DNA from: Nephrocerus scutellatus
Taxonomy: Eukaryota; Arthropoda; Insecta; Diptera; Pipunculidae
DNA length: 64,000 bases
Assembly: GCA_947095585.1 (NCBI GenBank)
Contig: OX352765.1
Span: forward strand, 64,791,425-64,855,424
Direction: 5' to 3'
In this document: piece by piece, positions 34,923 through 46,132 of the stretch
How positions within the stretch are numbered: the stretch's first letter is position 1
Layout of the letters: the number at the start of each line of letters is the position of its first letter
Notes under the pieces: generated by a model
What the model was told of the DNA's origin: nothing
Databases searched by the model: none
Seen by the model: only the letters and a program-made list of their open reading frames with translations
Made by a program: the position numbers and the translations under genes

Positions 34923-35464
34923 GACATTTGGATATGGTAAATGTAATAATATATATATTTTTCTTATTTCCCTTTTCCCGTTGTTTATAATTTTTCTTTT
35001 CCCTCTTTATTTTTTATTTCCCTTTAAAAAATTTATTTTCCCTTTCTTTTTTATTTATATCAATCTTTTCAATTTTATTTTCACATGTATTTTAATATTT
35101 TTCCCAAAAAAAAAATTTTGTATTTCAAGGAGCAAAGAAAATCAACAGTCCCGGAATCAGTGTTGTTTCCATGTCCAGTGTCCTTGATTTGCTTTATTTT
35201 CCTTGATTTTTCCTTGATGTTTCCCTTGTTTTTCCTTGATAGGGTACTTCGATTGCAAGTGATAAATATCCGCCGATTTGTAGTGATATTGGGGTTCCAG
35301 TGGTTGATATGCCCTCAACTCTGGTTCCTCGTAATGATACGCCGTCACCACGAAGAAACGCCTATGCTCTAGCTGTATTCACTTCACTAGTTCTGCAGGC
35401 TGATATGCCCTCACTCTACAGAAACGCAATTTCTCACTATATCACTATTCACAAATCGTCAATC
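34923..35464 (-). other. Gypsy-3 leader with pyrimidine-rich tract
   Basis: 34955-35085 is almost pure T/C with repeated TTTCCCTTT; 35175-35235 repeats TTTTCCTTGAT. A minus-strand frame at 35351-35157 (YEEPELRAYQPLEPQYHYKS) could be a gag fragment; I do not recognise it. Confidence 0.45.
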
Positions 35465-35482
35465 GAGCTACCCACTGCGCCA
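35465..35482 (-). other. Gypsy-3 primer binding site (tRNA-Ser type suspected)
   Basis: Minus strand TGGCGCAGTGGGTAGC closely resembles the 17.6/297-type PBS as I remember it, and lies just inside the LTR. Confidence 0.65.
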
Positions 35483-35825
35483 CTTATGTTTCTGACTTGA
35501 AACGTTACTTAAAAAAAAGAGAATCGACCACTTCGAACAATACTTGAGTGTATTATGTATCTTATACAAATTCTTACTAACTATTTATAATAAAAATTAT
35601 GATTAACATTGCATTATCGATTAAGTTCACATTATTTGTTATTGCTAAATTGACATTATCTGTTATTGTTATATTGACATTATTTGTTATTGTTATTATT
35701 AACTGCCTAATTGACATTATTTGATTTCGCCTATTGCTTTGTTTGCCGGATGTGCAATGTCACCTGCCTAGATCGGTGAACTGCTGTTGTGACTGCGTTT
35801 TGTGGTGTCAGCGTCTCGTTTGGTT
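35483..35825 (-). repeat. Gypsy-3 5' LTR
   Basis: Its outer half repeats 33224-33395, and its inner edge abuts the PBS. About 343 bp, a normal size for this group. Confidence 0.7.
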
Positions 35826-36149
35826 TTGGCTGTGGGGTATTGGTGGGTTGACGGATTTAACTCGTGCTATGCTGTACTCTTTTGCGTGCAAGTGTTGTGT
35901 TGCTACGCTGGGCTTATTTGCATGCAAGCGCTGTGTTGCAATGCCGTACTCGTTTGCATGCATGTATTCGATTAGCGCTGGTAGATTTTTCTTCATGCGT
36001 GCACAGTGGGTGTAAGAAGAAAATTTGCTGTTAAAACAAGTAACAATTTGAGTAAGGTTATATAAGTTTGAGGAACGTCCCTATACTTCTCATGTGGAAA
36101 TCAAACAACTACGTATGTTAAGCACGTTAAATTTTGACATAGACAGCAT
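35826..36149. other. No gene seen
   Basis: Three imperfect repeats of a roughly 40-bp TGCATGCAAG(T/C)G(T/C)TGTGTTGC block occur at 35880-35960. Nothing else assigned. Confidence 0.5.
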
Positions 36150-36615
36150 AATATAGGGTTTTTCAATAAGAGCACTTCAACTTTTTTTTTGAATAAAACA
36201 CAAACTGCTCAACTTTTGAACTAACTTTTTTTTTTATTAACGAATTTGAACACATACATATGACACATTTAAGTATGAAACTCGATTTCTTTTGCATGAC
36301 CACCGCGTGCACGTTTTACGAAGTCCAATCTTTGAACCAAAAATATGGCCCAATGACGCCGCCGGCATGTAATCCGCACCAAACAGTGACTTTTTCGGGA
36401 TGCAACGGTGCCTCATGAATCACGTGTGGGTTGCTTTCTGCCCAGTAACGCATATTTTGCTTGTTGACAAATCCTTCTAGCCAAAAGTGAGCCTCATCGT
36501 TAAATGGACCGTAAAATGGCCGTAATGCTCTTAAAGTAGCGGCAACAGAACGATTATTTTGATAAAAAATTTGCACGATTTGCAATCGCTGTTCACATGT
36601 GTAGCGTTCCATGAT
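36150..36615 (-). pseudogene. Tc1/mariner-type transposase, internal deletion derivative
   Basis: The minus strand starts MERYTCEQRLQIVQIFYQ, a helix-turn-helix DNA-binding start found in many insect IS630/Tc1/mariner transposases, then jumps after RALRPFYG to DEAHFWLEGFVNKQN and VTVWCGLHAGGVIGPYF. The first part of the catalytic domain is missing, and the coding frame ends near 36316. The left flank GGGTTTTTCAATAAGAGCAC may be its terminal repeat. The right end is cut near 36615 by a LINE fragment. Confidence 0.75.
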
Positions 36616-36639
36616 GAAATGTATACTAATGAAGTTTCC

Positions 36640-37370
36640 AAATGACCAAAGAACAATAAAAAATATGGCGTCGTTCGCCGTCCCTATCGGAGAAAAGTTG
36701 AAACACCCGATACAATGGGGAGAAAACAATCGAGTAGAGCTTAACGCTTCCAAAACCCAATGCTGTCTCCTGTCGTCTAAGCGAATCCTCATTCCCAAGC
36801 CATTATCCATGAATGGCACTTGCATCGAGGAAACTGAAAATCTCGCAATACTCGGTACGTGCGTTAACGACAAGCTTCTTTGAAATGACCACATATTCAC
36901 CGTCGCCAAAAATGCTGCGAAATGTTTAGGTTTTCTAGCCCGGTGCAAGAAATATTTCACTCCTTCTGATCTGGCTACTATCTATAGCCTGCATTGAGTA
37001 CAATTGCCATATCAGGTCTGGTGCGCCTAAAACTACCTTGCATCAGCTAGATAGAATACAAAACTGCGCGATAAAACTTATCGGTGACGCAAATATAGAG
37101 TAATCAATAGATTCGCTTGAACCTCAATACTCGTGGCGCTGTAAATGTTCACCAGTTTACAGTCAAGCACATTCCCGGTCGTACAGTTAAATTCAGGGAT
37201 TCGTTCTTCAGCCGTACAACACGTATGTGGATGCGTTCTTCGTTCTTCAGCCGTACAACATGTATGTGGAATGCTCTGCCAAGCTCTGTTTTTCCACATC
37301 ACTATGATCCAGAGGCATTCATATTGCCGAGAATTATAAGGGTGCGAAATCTTATGCGCGAATTATAAAA
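36640..37370 (+). pseudogene. Jockey/CR1-like LINE: RT C-terminal fragment
   Basis: Plus-strand frames read RVELNASKTQCCLLSSKR, ETENLAILGTCVNDKLL, HIFTVAKNAAKCLGFLARCKK, TPSDLATIYS, and, shifted, VKHIPGRTVKFRDSFFSRTTRMW ending NALPSSVFPHHYDPEAF. These are conserved thumb and C-terminal blocks of LINE reverse transcriptases of the jockey/CR1 side. Several stops and shifts occur. Only the 3' third is present, as is common for 5'-truncated LINEs. Confidence 0.75.
37201..37278 (+). repeat. 39-bp in-frame tandem duplication in the LINE fragment
   Basis: TCGTTCTTCAGCCGTACAAC at 37201 recurs at 37240, duplicating 13 codons (SFFSRTT..MW) without shifting the frame. Confidence 0.85.
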
Positions 37371-37371
37371 A

Positions 37372-37450
37372 AAGAACAACCTAAAACTTTTCTTAAACTT
37401 TACACACATGTGTATCTCCGACAACAAGGCTTTCTGTAAAAATTTGGAAG
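37372..37450 (+). mobile_element. R120 fragment
   Basis: Contains the ACACATGTGTATCTCCGA core and flanking TTTTCTTAAACTTT of the family. Confidence 0.65.
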
Positions 37451-38235
37451 TGCATGTCGCCTGGGCAACGGTTGATCTGGGACAATTTGCAACAAAAAAA
37501 TGTGGATTCGACCAAAAAAAAAATTCCATCACTGCAAAAACAAATATACGTTATGAAAGGTTTATACACCAACGTGTTATAGTTAATCCAATAATTTTTC
37601 ACAACAAAGAATGATAATTCATTATATTTCTACAAAGAATGATAGTTAATCAATTATATTTAACAACAAAGAATTCTAATTAATCGGATTATATTAATTA
37701 AACAGCTTGTATATGGAAGTTGTGGCTGGCTTGACCATCGTACTCAGACTGACTACAAATGTTTTCGCCATACTATTTAATAGCCAATCCAAAAAACTTC
37801 ACACCCTTACTTGTTGAGCATACCATGAAATGAGTTTCCATTTCTCGTTGATCTAATACAAAACGCCTGATACACCAGGAAATGCAATTACAAATTTGAT
37901 TAATGATGACATGGCTCTAATACTATTCTCCAGCGTGTTTATTTGTAAAACACACAAAGTGGGTCACGTTACATAGTTGTACGATTAGAATGTGGTGTCG
38001 GATTTGGTGGCAAGGCGATTAATTTGTGGAGTACCAAAAAGTGCTGAGAGGCAGCGATTACTTGTGAATCATCGTGAATTGACTGTAAGTGGTCAGGGTT
38101 TATTTACACTGTAGAACATTGACGACCTGAAATAGCTAATGCTGCAGAATTATCCGATAATGTGTATCCTTTGTTTTCTGATGACTAAGGTTTGTTGCTC
38201 TGCAACAGGAAGAGATCGTGCTCCAGGGCCCCTCT
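37451..38235. other. No gene; short tandem repeats
   Basis: A roughly 40-bp AACAAAGAAT(G/T)-(A/T)TAATT unit occurs about three times at 37595-37705. The remainder is unassigned, with no convincing frame. Confidence 0.5.
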
Positions 38236-38360
38236 GCCCTAATAGTAAAATTAATCCGATTTATTTAAACATTACACACATTTATATCTCCGATATATAT
38301 ATATTTGTAAAAACTTAGAAGTGATCGGGCTCCAGGGTCGAGAGGTCCCATATACTTTTT
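38236..38360 (+). mobile_element. R120 fragment
   Basis: Includes CCGATTTATTTAAACATTAC, ACACATTTATATCTCCGATA and GATCGGGCTCCAGGG, one monomer of the family. Confidence 0.6.
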
Positions 38361-38519
38361 TTCTCAATATAATATTTTTCTTGAGGTCATCTTAGTACTC
38401 GCATTGTTGTGATCTACTAGTGTCACCTTCTATTGACTAGACGAACGAGCTGCTGCAGCTTCGTGCTCTCCTTCTCCTTTTAGTTTTTCTTTTAAGTGTT
38501 TTTTATATAAATTCTACGA

Positions 38520-38825
38520 TTAAAAATAATGATAATATTCGGCGCGACAGACCGTTGCGGTGCAAAGCATAGATTCTCGCCACCATTTGTGTTGTGCAGG
38601 TATAATTTTGGACACAAATGGAAGGGACCTACAATTAAGGCCGTATCCTTACGGCGAATTGAGAAGCTTTCCGTGACAAGTTATTACTGTCGGAACGTTT
38701 GTCACCGATTCGCAAGTGGTGGGACACCGTGAAAAATACTTTTGGTGTTACTGGGATTCGAACTGCGAACCTCCTGCTCAGTAGCCATGCTCAGTCTCCC
38801 TCCTGGCAGAGCTAACATGCCAGAT
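38520..38825 (-). mobile_element. tRNA-derived SINE with head
   Basis: On the minus strand the head contains an A-box-like TAGCTCTGCCAGG (38814-38802), then 38 bases later an exact B box GTTCGAATC (38763-38755), the internal pol III promoter layout of a tRNA. Short TGTTA/TAACA arms resemble an acceptor stem. The body (38744-38539) matches 45623-45827 in the opposite orientation, and the tail is ATTATT-rich. It encodes no protein and would use LINE machinery to move. The T-stem does not pair well, so it is a decayed or SINE-type tRNA-like sequence and not a tRNA gene. Confidence 0.75.
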
Positions 38826-39044
38826 CAAGGCATTTGAAAAACTGCCGACTCTGCTTTGCATCGGAGGGGACTGTTAGCGATCAGTTTTCTTTATAAACTC
38901 ACTGAACGACAGGGATGCCTAAACACTTTGGCTTACAACTAATATGGTGTTTTGTTGAGGGTAGTATTGCTCCGTTATCTTAAATCCTCCTACTTTATCC
39001 GGGCTGGGACGGGTTTGGGTTTTTGAAGTGAACGGACCCTGAGG
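38826..39044. other. No gene seen
   Basis: Flank of the SINE; no feature supported. Confidence 0.5.
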
Positions 39045-39275
39045 CCCGAGGGGTACCCATATAAATTTTTTTAAAAATTAGCTCGATTTTCTTCAAATTT
39101 TAAACACATGTGTATCACTGATGGACAGAACTTTTTTTAAATTTTTTTGACCCGTGTGGTGTCCATGTAGTTTTTCTAAAAATTAGCCCGATTTTCTTCA
39201 AATTTTAACACATACCCATCTCCTATATATTTACATGAAAATTTTTATTTTTATGGGTTGTTTTTTTTAAATTGA
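39045..39275 (+). mobile_element. R120 fragment with the TTTTTATGGGTTG end
   Basis: Two monomers (GATTTTCTTCAAATTTTAAA, ACACATGTGTATCACTGATG) and the terminal TTTTTATGGGTTGTTTTTTT. Confidence 0.75.
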
Positions 39276-40556
39276 TCACAGGATTTGGTTGTCTGCAACA
39301 ACAAGCAAACACATCTGAAATCGAAGTAAATAGGCGTAGAGAGTTAATAAAAGCGATGCATATTCATGGCTAATGTAATCATGCTCTAAGGTCGAACCTG
39401 AAGTAAAATTGTTCAAATTTTATGAGCTGCACGCTTAGTGCACACTAACTGGTTATTGATGAATGTTTATAGAGGGTTTTGACCAAAACCAACTCTTCAG
39501 AAAGCCCAACTGTTTTGCTTATTTACAGATAGATCCATGCCTAAAAACTAACAAAATTAGATGTAATGGTAATGAACGAAAGAGAAAAAGCCATATAAGG
39601 CAAGGATGATTTTATTAACACTTAGTAATGTAGAAATAATTAAAGAAATGACTGGCAACATAGCTCATTTTATACATCATCATCACATCACATTCAATAA
39701 AATAAATACTTTAAAGGTAGGTGCATATTGCATATTGGATACTGCATATCACTGCCCAAACAGATTAATGCATCTGCGGCGGTAGTAGTAAGAGAAGTAA
39801 GAGCTGTTAAAAAATGATTGCGCCTAACATTTACGCGTGGTTGAAGTTAAACTTCTTTGACGTTGTGGTTTATATTACGATTACATTAAAAGGCAAAAAT
39901 AGTCCTACATACCGAATTTTACACAAATGCTTGAGAAATGGCTTAATTCCCAATATTCCAGTCCCTATTGGCATTATCCCAGAATTTCCATAGGAACAAG
40001 TCTTTTAGTCACATCTTAGTCCTACACTGAATTTCATACGAATTTTACATATATAAAAAAATCTATATCACAAGTACCTAATTTTACTTGGATAATGGAA
40101 CGCAGAAAATAACAGCATCTATCAACACATTGCTGCCTTGTTTTCATATCGTTTATATCTTAAATGTATTTAGTATAACTTTCTTAACTGTATTCTCGTC
40201 ACTTATGCTTTAAAAAAATTAAAAAATAAATCAAATTTCCTCAAACGTCTGATGAGTGTAATCATTTTAAATGTTAACCTAGAGCTATTAACAAAATTAT
40301 TCATTATTATTGTTTCGCCTAACCGATGCCAACTTGAATCCACATCGATCGACCTCATTATTAATGCAAACATTCCTATTTTGATTACTTACAGAAACAC
40401 GAAAAAATTTACATTTTAGAAAAGATGAACGATGAATGGCTGCGTGGTAGAACCCGCAGTGGTTGTTAAGGTATATTTAGCGAGAATTATATTGATGGTA
40501 ATGTGCCACTATCGGAGCCGACGTCGACAACAGCGACGGAGACGAATATAATTGCA
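39276..40556. other. No gene; MITE-related half-copy at 39476-39545
   Basis: The subsegment near 39511 has AGAAAGCCCAACTG and TACAGATAGATCCATGC as in the MITE at 32940. The remaining 1.2 kb is AT-rich with no convincing frame or repeat. Confidence 0.45.
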
Positions 40557-40715
40557 AATATCTCAAAAAAACTATCTATTTATAAAGAGAAATTAGTCTT
40601 TCAATTATTTGTATGCATGTATGGGTCATGGCACTTATTTAAAAAAAAAATTTATCAAATATTTATATATTTATGCGTATGCCATTTCATTTAAAAAGAA
40701 ATTAATCTATCAATC
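40557..40715. repeat. Dispersed relative of the composite's terminal repeat
   Basis: AAACTATCTATTTATAAAGAG, GTGTCATGGCACTTATTTAA-like sequence and GAAATTAATCTATCAAT match the terminal repeats at 17755, 20940 and 24300, but without the composite around it. Confidence 0.65.
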
Positions 40716-40859
40716 TATATACCTATATAAAATAGAGAATTAATTTGTATATTTGTATATTTGTGCCTAACTAGCACTGGAACGCCTTGACCAATTTCAA
40801 CCAAACTTGGTATACATATTAGTTACTCTCTGGAATCGAATATAGGTGGTGGGGGTAGC

Positions 40860-41170
40860 ACGTTTTTTGGCTGGGGGAGGCGTGGCAGCCGATAGTAGTG
40901 TGGGGGGGGTGACCGATATTAGTGTCGACTCTATGGTTTTCGGGGTAGCTGAGTTGAATGGTGATTATTATAGCTCTAGGGGGATGGGGTCGGTGACTGA
41001 GGGGGGGTGACCGATATTAGTGTCGACTCTATTTGTGTCCATTCAATAGTTGTCGGGGCCACTGATATTAATAGTGTTGGTAGGACACTCCTATGGGTGA
41101 GTTGTTTCCCCGGAGGGGGGAGGGTGACCGATATAAGTGTCGATCCCATAGTTTTGGGGGTCGCTTAGAT
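40860..41170 (+). repeat. G-rich tandem repeat
   Basis: GGTGACCGATAT(T/A)AGTGTCGA occurs at about 40908, 41006 and 41126, each preceded by a run of five to eight G. Period is roughly 100-120 bp. There are many G-runs on one strand. Non-coding. Confidence 0.75.
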
Positions 41171-41479
41171 GAATAGTGGTGTTTAGAATGGTACTCGGCG
41201 ACCATTTGGCGACGAATTTGGGTGTGAGGACATTGTCGCCCCTACTTCAAATTGGAAAAGGTAGATTAGTAGCCGTGCTTTATGGTTACTTTAAATTGAC
41301 ATCGATTTTTGAAATCTGCTGCAGAACTAATAATTTCTATTTATCGGGCTGTTTCTCAAAACTATCACAGCACAAATTCGGATTGTGTTGGTAACCGCAA
41401 AATGTTGAGCAACGGTGCAAATGAGGAATGCATCGGTGAAAACAGTGATAATGTCTACGACGGTAGTGGAAGTGGCATG

Positions 41480-42781
41480 GGCAACAGCGATGGTAATATT
41501 CTTCGCAGAAGCGGACGAAATCGTCGAACACCAGATCGATATGGTGATTGGGTTACTGAAGGCACAAATTTCGCATTATCGGCTGAACACTTTGTTGACA
41601 ACAATTCAATTGCTAAAGCGAAAACAAGAGATGATTGGTACGAATGGAAACGGACCATTGATAGTGAATACCAATCGTTAATCAAAAACGGAACTTGGAT
41701 TGAATGTGATTTGCCAAAAGGTCGAAAAGCAGTCACTAACAAATGGGTGTTCAAGTTGAAGTTTAAAGCAAATGGTCAAATAGAAAAATACAAGGCTCGA
41801 CTTGTAGCACGTGGTTTTAGTCAAAAGTATGGATTTGATTATAATGAAACTTACGCTCCAGTAGCAAAATTAGTCACAATGAAAATTTTGCTAGCGATTG
41901 CAAATCAATATGACATGCACGTTCATCAAATGGACGTCAAGTGTGCATTTTTGAATGGTGAGCTATCCGCAGAAATTTATATGGATCTCCCAGAAGGATT
42001 CAGAAATTGCAATAAAGTGTGTAAGCTAAAGAAAACACTTTATGGCCTGAAACAGGCATCACGTGCATGGAACGAGAAGTTCAATGAATTTATGATCCGA
42101 ATTGGATTTAAGCGCTGCGAATCGGATCGTTGTCTATACGTGAAAGTGCAAAATGGAGTCACTTGCTACGTTCTGCTGTACGTCGATGATACACTCATTT
42201 TTTGCAGGGACATAAGAAGAAGTTCGAAATGACTGATGTTGGTCAAGTGAATTCGTTTTTGGGCATGCACATCGAACAAGACATTGAAAATGGTACAATT
42301 ACCATGAATCAGTCGCGATATTTGGAAAATGTCTTGGAAAAATTTACATAAAAAATTGCAAAAATTTATCGTCAACTGAAGCTGAATATGTTGCACTGGA
42401 CGAAGCGATTTGTGAACTCAAATGGATTCGAAAATTACTGATTGAATTGGGCATCAAATGTAATGAGCCAGTGGTGATTTTCGAAGACAATCAGTCGTGC
42501 ATCAGTATTGCTGGCGATTTAAAAGAAAGGAAGCGAATGAAGCATTTGGACATCAAGTACAATTTCATTCGATGTGATTGCAAAAGGCGAAGTTTGTATT
42601 GAATACAAACCAACAAATGAACAAGTAGCGGACATCATGAAAAAGGGACTTGGAAAGAAACTTTTTATGAAGCATCGTAAAGATTTAAATTTAATTTGAT
42701 GTCATTATTATTCATTAATATTTAACGTAAAATTCAGAAGTTTAATTTTTGCAATTACAAATGAACACAGTGGTTTCATAA
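41480..42781 (+). pseudogene. Copia-1 pol: RT and RNase H
   Basis: A long open frame (to 42232) begins in the end of integrase (SGRNRRTPDRYGDWV), then shows a Ty1/copia RT: KYKARLVARGFSQKYG, DYNETYAPVAKL, HQMDVKCAFLNGEL (motif A), LYGLKQASRAWN, and LLYVDDTLIF (motif C, 42179-42190). After a frameshift the thumb reads NSFLGMHIEQD, and then a deletion near 42350 joins it to RNase H with SSTEAEYVALDEA, EDNQSCISIA and RMKHLDIKYNFIR. It ends about 42700 before a purine tract. Gag, protease and most of integrase are absent. Confidence 0.85.
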
Positions 42782-43100
42782 AATTAAGAGGCGGTGTTAG
42801 AGTATGTAATTATATGTACACTGTGAACGAGCATTACGCTCTTTCTATTTTTCTGTTCTTTTTCACCGCATTGAACAAACCTTCGTTGTAACTTACTTCT
42901 TTAGCTGAACGTTCAAGTTGACACAATAAAAATTTATTCTTTTCATTTATTTTAATAATATTAATCGTTTAATTTAATACAAATTGTTTTGTCTTCGGAT
43001 CTTCTCACTAAACTCATTTAATTCGTCTGGATTGCCACCACATCGTCTTACAGTTTGATCTCCAATTATTTTACCACGGATTCTGTTGAAGTATTTCACT
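42782..43100 (+). repeat. Copia-1 polypurine tract and 3' LTR
   Basis: AATTAAGAGGCGG (42782-42794) is a polypurine tract, followed by TGTTAGAGTATGTAATT, a standard copia-type LTR start. An AATAAA lies at about 42926. The right end is unclear; 43100 is an estimate. Confidence 0.6.
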
Positions 43101-43239
43101 AAGAAATAAGAAATATTGCAGAGCAAAGAAAAAAAAGAGTTCCGCACTGTTCGGCTTCAAGTAGTGAACTGAACTGATGCGTACAGCATTTATTTTAATA
43201 TGTGTTTATGTGATACAATGTTTTAGACTAAATACATTT

Positions 43240-44778
43240 ATTCAATACTCCCACTCTTAGTCTAACATCGAATAATACAAAAATTCAAGATATACAATAA
43301 GTGAAAATTAATTAGAAACAATGCCCAACAATTTACGTAAGCGTTGAAATGTAATCTTTGGAATTGCTTTAGTAAGGATATCCGCCAACTGCTCATCGCT
43401 TGGTACATATTTTAAATTGAAAACGCCTCCCTCGAAACATTCTCGTATCTAGTGATATCGTACATCGATATGCTTGGTTCGTTTGTGAAACTCAGGATTT
43501 TTTACAAGTCGAATCACTCCTTGATTATCCATACAAAACAATGGTTTATCGGCACCTTTAAGACCGATTTCTCTTACAAGTCGTTGCAACCATACTTATT
43601 CCTTGACTGCGTTTGAGGCCGCTATGTACTCGGACTCTGTTGTGGAGAGTGCTACGGATTTTTGCCTTTCCGAACACCAACTGATAACATTACCACCAAG
43701 CAAGAACACATAGCCTGATGTTGATCTACGAGTACTAATATCGCCAGCGTAATCAGCATCACTGTAACCAACCAAGCTCTGATTCACTGCAGTTATAAGA
43801 GATGCCATGTTCAGCTGTTTCAGCGGCATACTTGAAAATGCGTTTCACTGCATTCACGTGAGCTTCCGAAGGTGTATCTAAAAATCGACTCACATTTTCT
43901 ACTGCGAAACTGATATCAGGGCGCGTGCCGATAGCTAGGTACATAAGACTACCTATGGCGGTATGGATACTTCACCATATTCGACGACTCGGATTTGGTC
44001 AGCGTTTGATTTGAATCAGACGTTGACACGGGATTACAGTCAATCATTCCAAAGCGACGTAGAATTTTTCTTGCGTATGCAGTCTGATGAATATCTGGAG
44101 AACCGTCACTTCGCCGATCCAGCTGCAGAACAAGAAAATACCCAGCTTCGAAAACTCTTGCGTAAAATTGTTGTTGTAAAAAATATATAATAGGTTCAAT
44201 TAATTTTTCGTCAGTTGTTGCAATTAAACCGTCATCTACATAAATGGCTTAATATATTTTGTTATTTCCATTTATACTCACAAATATGCAGGGATCAGAC
44301 AAGCTCGTTGTGAAGTTAAACCTTTTAATAAATGACGTAAATTTACGGTTCCAACATCTCAACGATTGCTTCAAGCCTGGCTGGCTCTTTGCCAGTTTCC
44401 AGATTTTTCCACTTCCACTACCACTACCTTACAAGAATGCAGTTTTCACATCAAACTGCAGCAGCTTCATTTTGTTAATGATGACCAACGACAAAATTGT
44501 ACGAATTGATGCGAAACGAACAACAGGACTGAGCGTCTCAAAGTAGTCGATTCCATATTCCTGTGTAAAACCTCGAGCGACCAAACGTGCTTTATATCTG
44601 TCAACGCTTCCATCTGCATTGCACTTAACTTTTAATAACCATCGGTTATCTATCAGCTTCTGACCATTCAGTCTCTCAACCAACTTCCAGGTGTTGTTCT
44701 TGATTAACGAATCATACTCGTCATTCATAGCAGCAGTCCACTGCTCTCGTTCTTCCGATTTTAGTGCCTCTTCGATAT
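43240..44778 (-). pseudogene. Copia-2 pol: RT and RNase H, minus strand
   Basis: On the minus strand the RT starts WTAAMNDEYDSLIKNNTW (44750), and runs KYKARLVARGFTQEYG-like sequence, LLQFDVKTAFL (motif A), a short deletion near 44430, SQPGLKQSLRCWN, and IYVDDGLIATT (motif C near 44245). It continues with [45 protein letters not shown] and HIDVRYH of the RNase H, ending near 43320. A purine tract and probable LTR start lie at about 43260-43240. Gypsy-4 cuts it at 44779. It is a separate copy from Copia-1, with different sequence. Confidence 0.85.
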
Positions 44779-45622
44779 TGTTACGGCGCGTATTTGTTGA
44801 AAAGTTGTCAACCCTAATCTTTATCTGCTGAGAAAAAGTGGTTCCAAACCGAATGGAATTACTTTGTTCTCAGCGGGACACAGTTGGCATTATAATAAAT
44901 TAAAAATATAGTAAAAACACGTAAAAAGCATAATAAAATAATAAACACTCACCCCTTTATAAATCCTAAAAAGTTGACGTCGACAGCGACGCAGCTCTTT
45001 ATTTTTGCTATCTGTTGAAAGGAAAAAAAAGAAAGGGAAACAGCATTCTGCTACGACAAGCATTAACACCAAGAAACGATATCTGTTTTCCCAAATAATT
45101 TTCTTTTTTTTGCAAAAGGCAGAAATCATCGTCTTCAACAACCGAGTACTACTCGTTGTATTATCTGTTTGCCTAAACTCTCCACGCGTAAACGCGCTCG
45201 TTTTGACACGCAGATGGAGCTAGAGAAATATCAAAGATCGTAAATAATAATCTGGATATTTATTTAAATCTTTTGTGCAAAACTGGTTGGTTTGCCAGAT
45301 AATTATTATAAGGGTTGTATGTTTTTGGTGTTTTTTTTGTTCAATGTTCAATGGTCTGTTCATGTAAAAATAAAGGACTAGATCAAACTGACAAATAACA
45401 TATATAGACAAAGAAAGAAATAGACGGGGGAAAAGAAAAGAGAAAGAAAGGTGGGCGATAGGATCGAAATATTTCAGCGCCATAAAATTTGATTGGAAAA
45501 ATCAGAATTAGATAGCGACCTTGGCCGGCCGACAAAAAGGGACAAACATGTAGCAACAATAAGAAAAATTAGAAAAATAGAAAAATAGAAAGGAAAGGAG
45601 AAAGATGTTCGCGCCAAAAATC

Positions 45623-45844
45623 GTATTTTTCACGATGTCCCACCTCTCGCGAATGAGTGACTAACGTTCCGAGAGTAATACCTTGTCACGGAAAGCTTCT
45701 CAATTCGCCATTCGAATCCGGCCTTAAATTGTAGGTCCCTTCCATTGGTGTCCAAAAAATTAACATGCGCAGCACAAATGGTCGCGAGAAGTTAGGCCTT
45801 GTACCGCAATGGTCTGTCGCGCCGAATATTATTATTATTATTAA
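45623..45844 (+). mobile_element. SINE body without tRNA head
   Basis: Matches the body of the 38520-38825 SINE in the opposite orientation: CTTGTCACGGAAAGCTTCTC, AATTGTAGGTCCCTTCCAT, GGTCTGTCGCGCCGAATATT, then an (ATT)n tail. It is 5'-truncated, consistent with LINE-driven insertion. Confidence 0.8.
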
Positions 45845-45880
45845 AAGTCCCCCATAGACACTCAAGTAAAAGTAGTCAGA

Positions 45881-46132
45881 AAGTGAATTATAGTACAGAA
45901 TTCAATACACCGGTAATGAAAACCTTTTTTTAGTGTTTTAAAAATTTCTATACTCCAAACTTGAATTGATTAGCAAGTTAAAGCTTAACAGTTCTAAGAA
46001 AAAAGAAAGTGAATTATAGTACAGAATTCAATACACTAGTTATGAAAACCCTTTTAGTGTTTTAAAAATCTCTATATTCAAAACTTACTTGATTAGCAAG
46101 TTGAAATTTAACAGTTTTAAAAGAAAAGGAGC
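45881..46132 (+). repeat. 126-bp tandem duplication
   Basis: AAGTGAATTATAGTACAGAA at 45881 recurs at 46007, and the copies match over about 125 bp with small indels. Non-coding, within the Gypsy-4 LTR region. Confidence 0.85.

Noticed and set aside
34757..34990. Lys- and Phe-rich small protein
   Set aside because: Encoded by the about 20-bp repeats of the foldback arm; the same peptide appears inverted at 34111.
38745..38825. A functional tRNA gene
   Set aside because: Pol III boxes are present but the T-stem and acceptor stem do not pair properly, and a SINE body is attached.
41176..41394. 72-codon frame before Copia-1
   Set aside because: No similarity to Copia proteins, and it overlaps the G-rich repeat edge.
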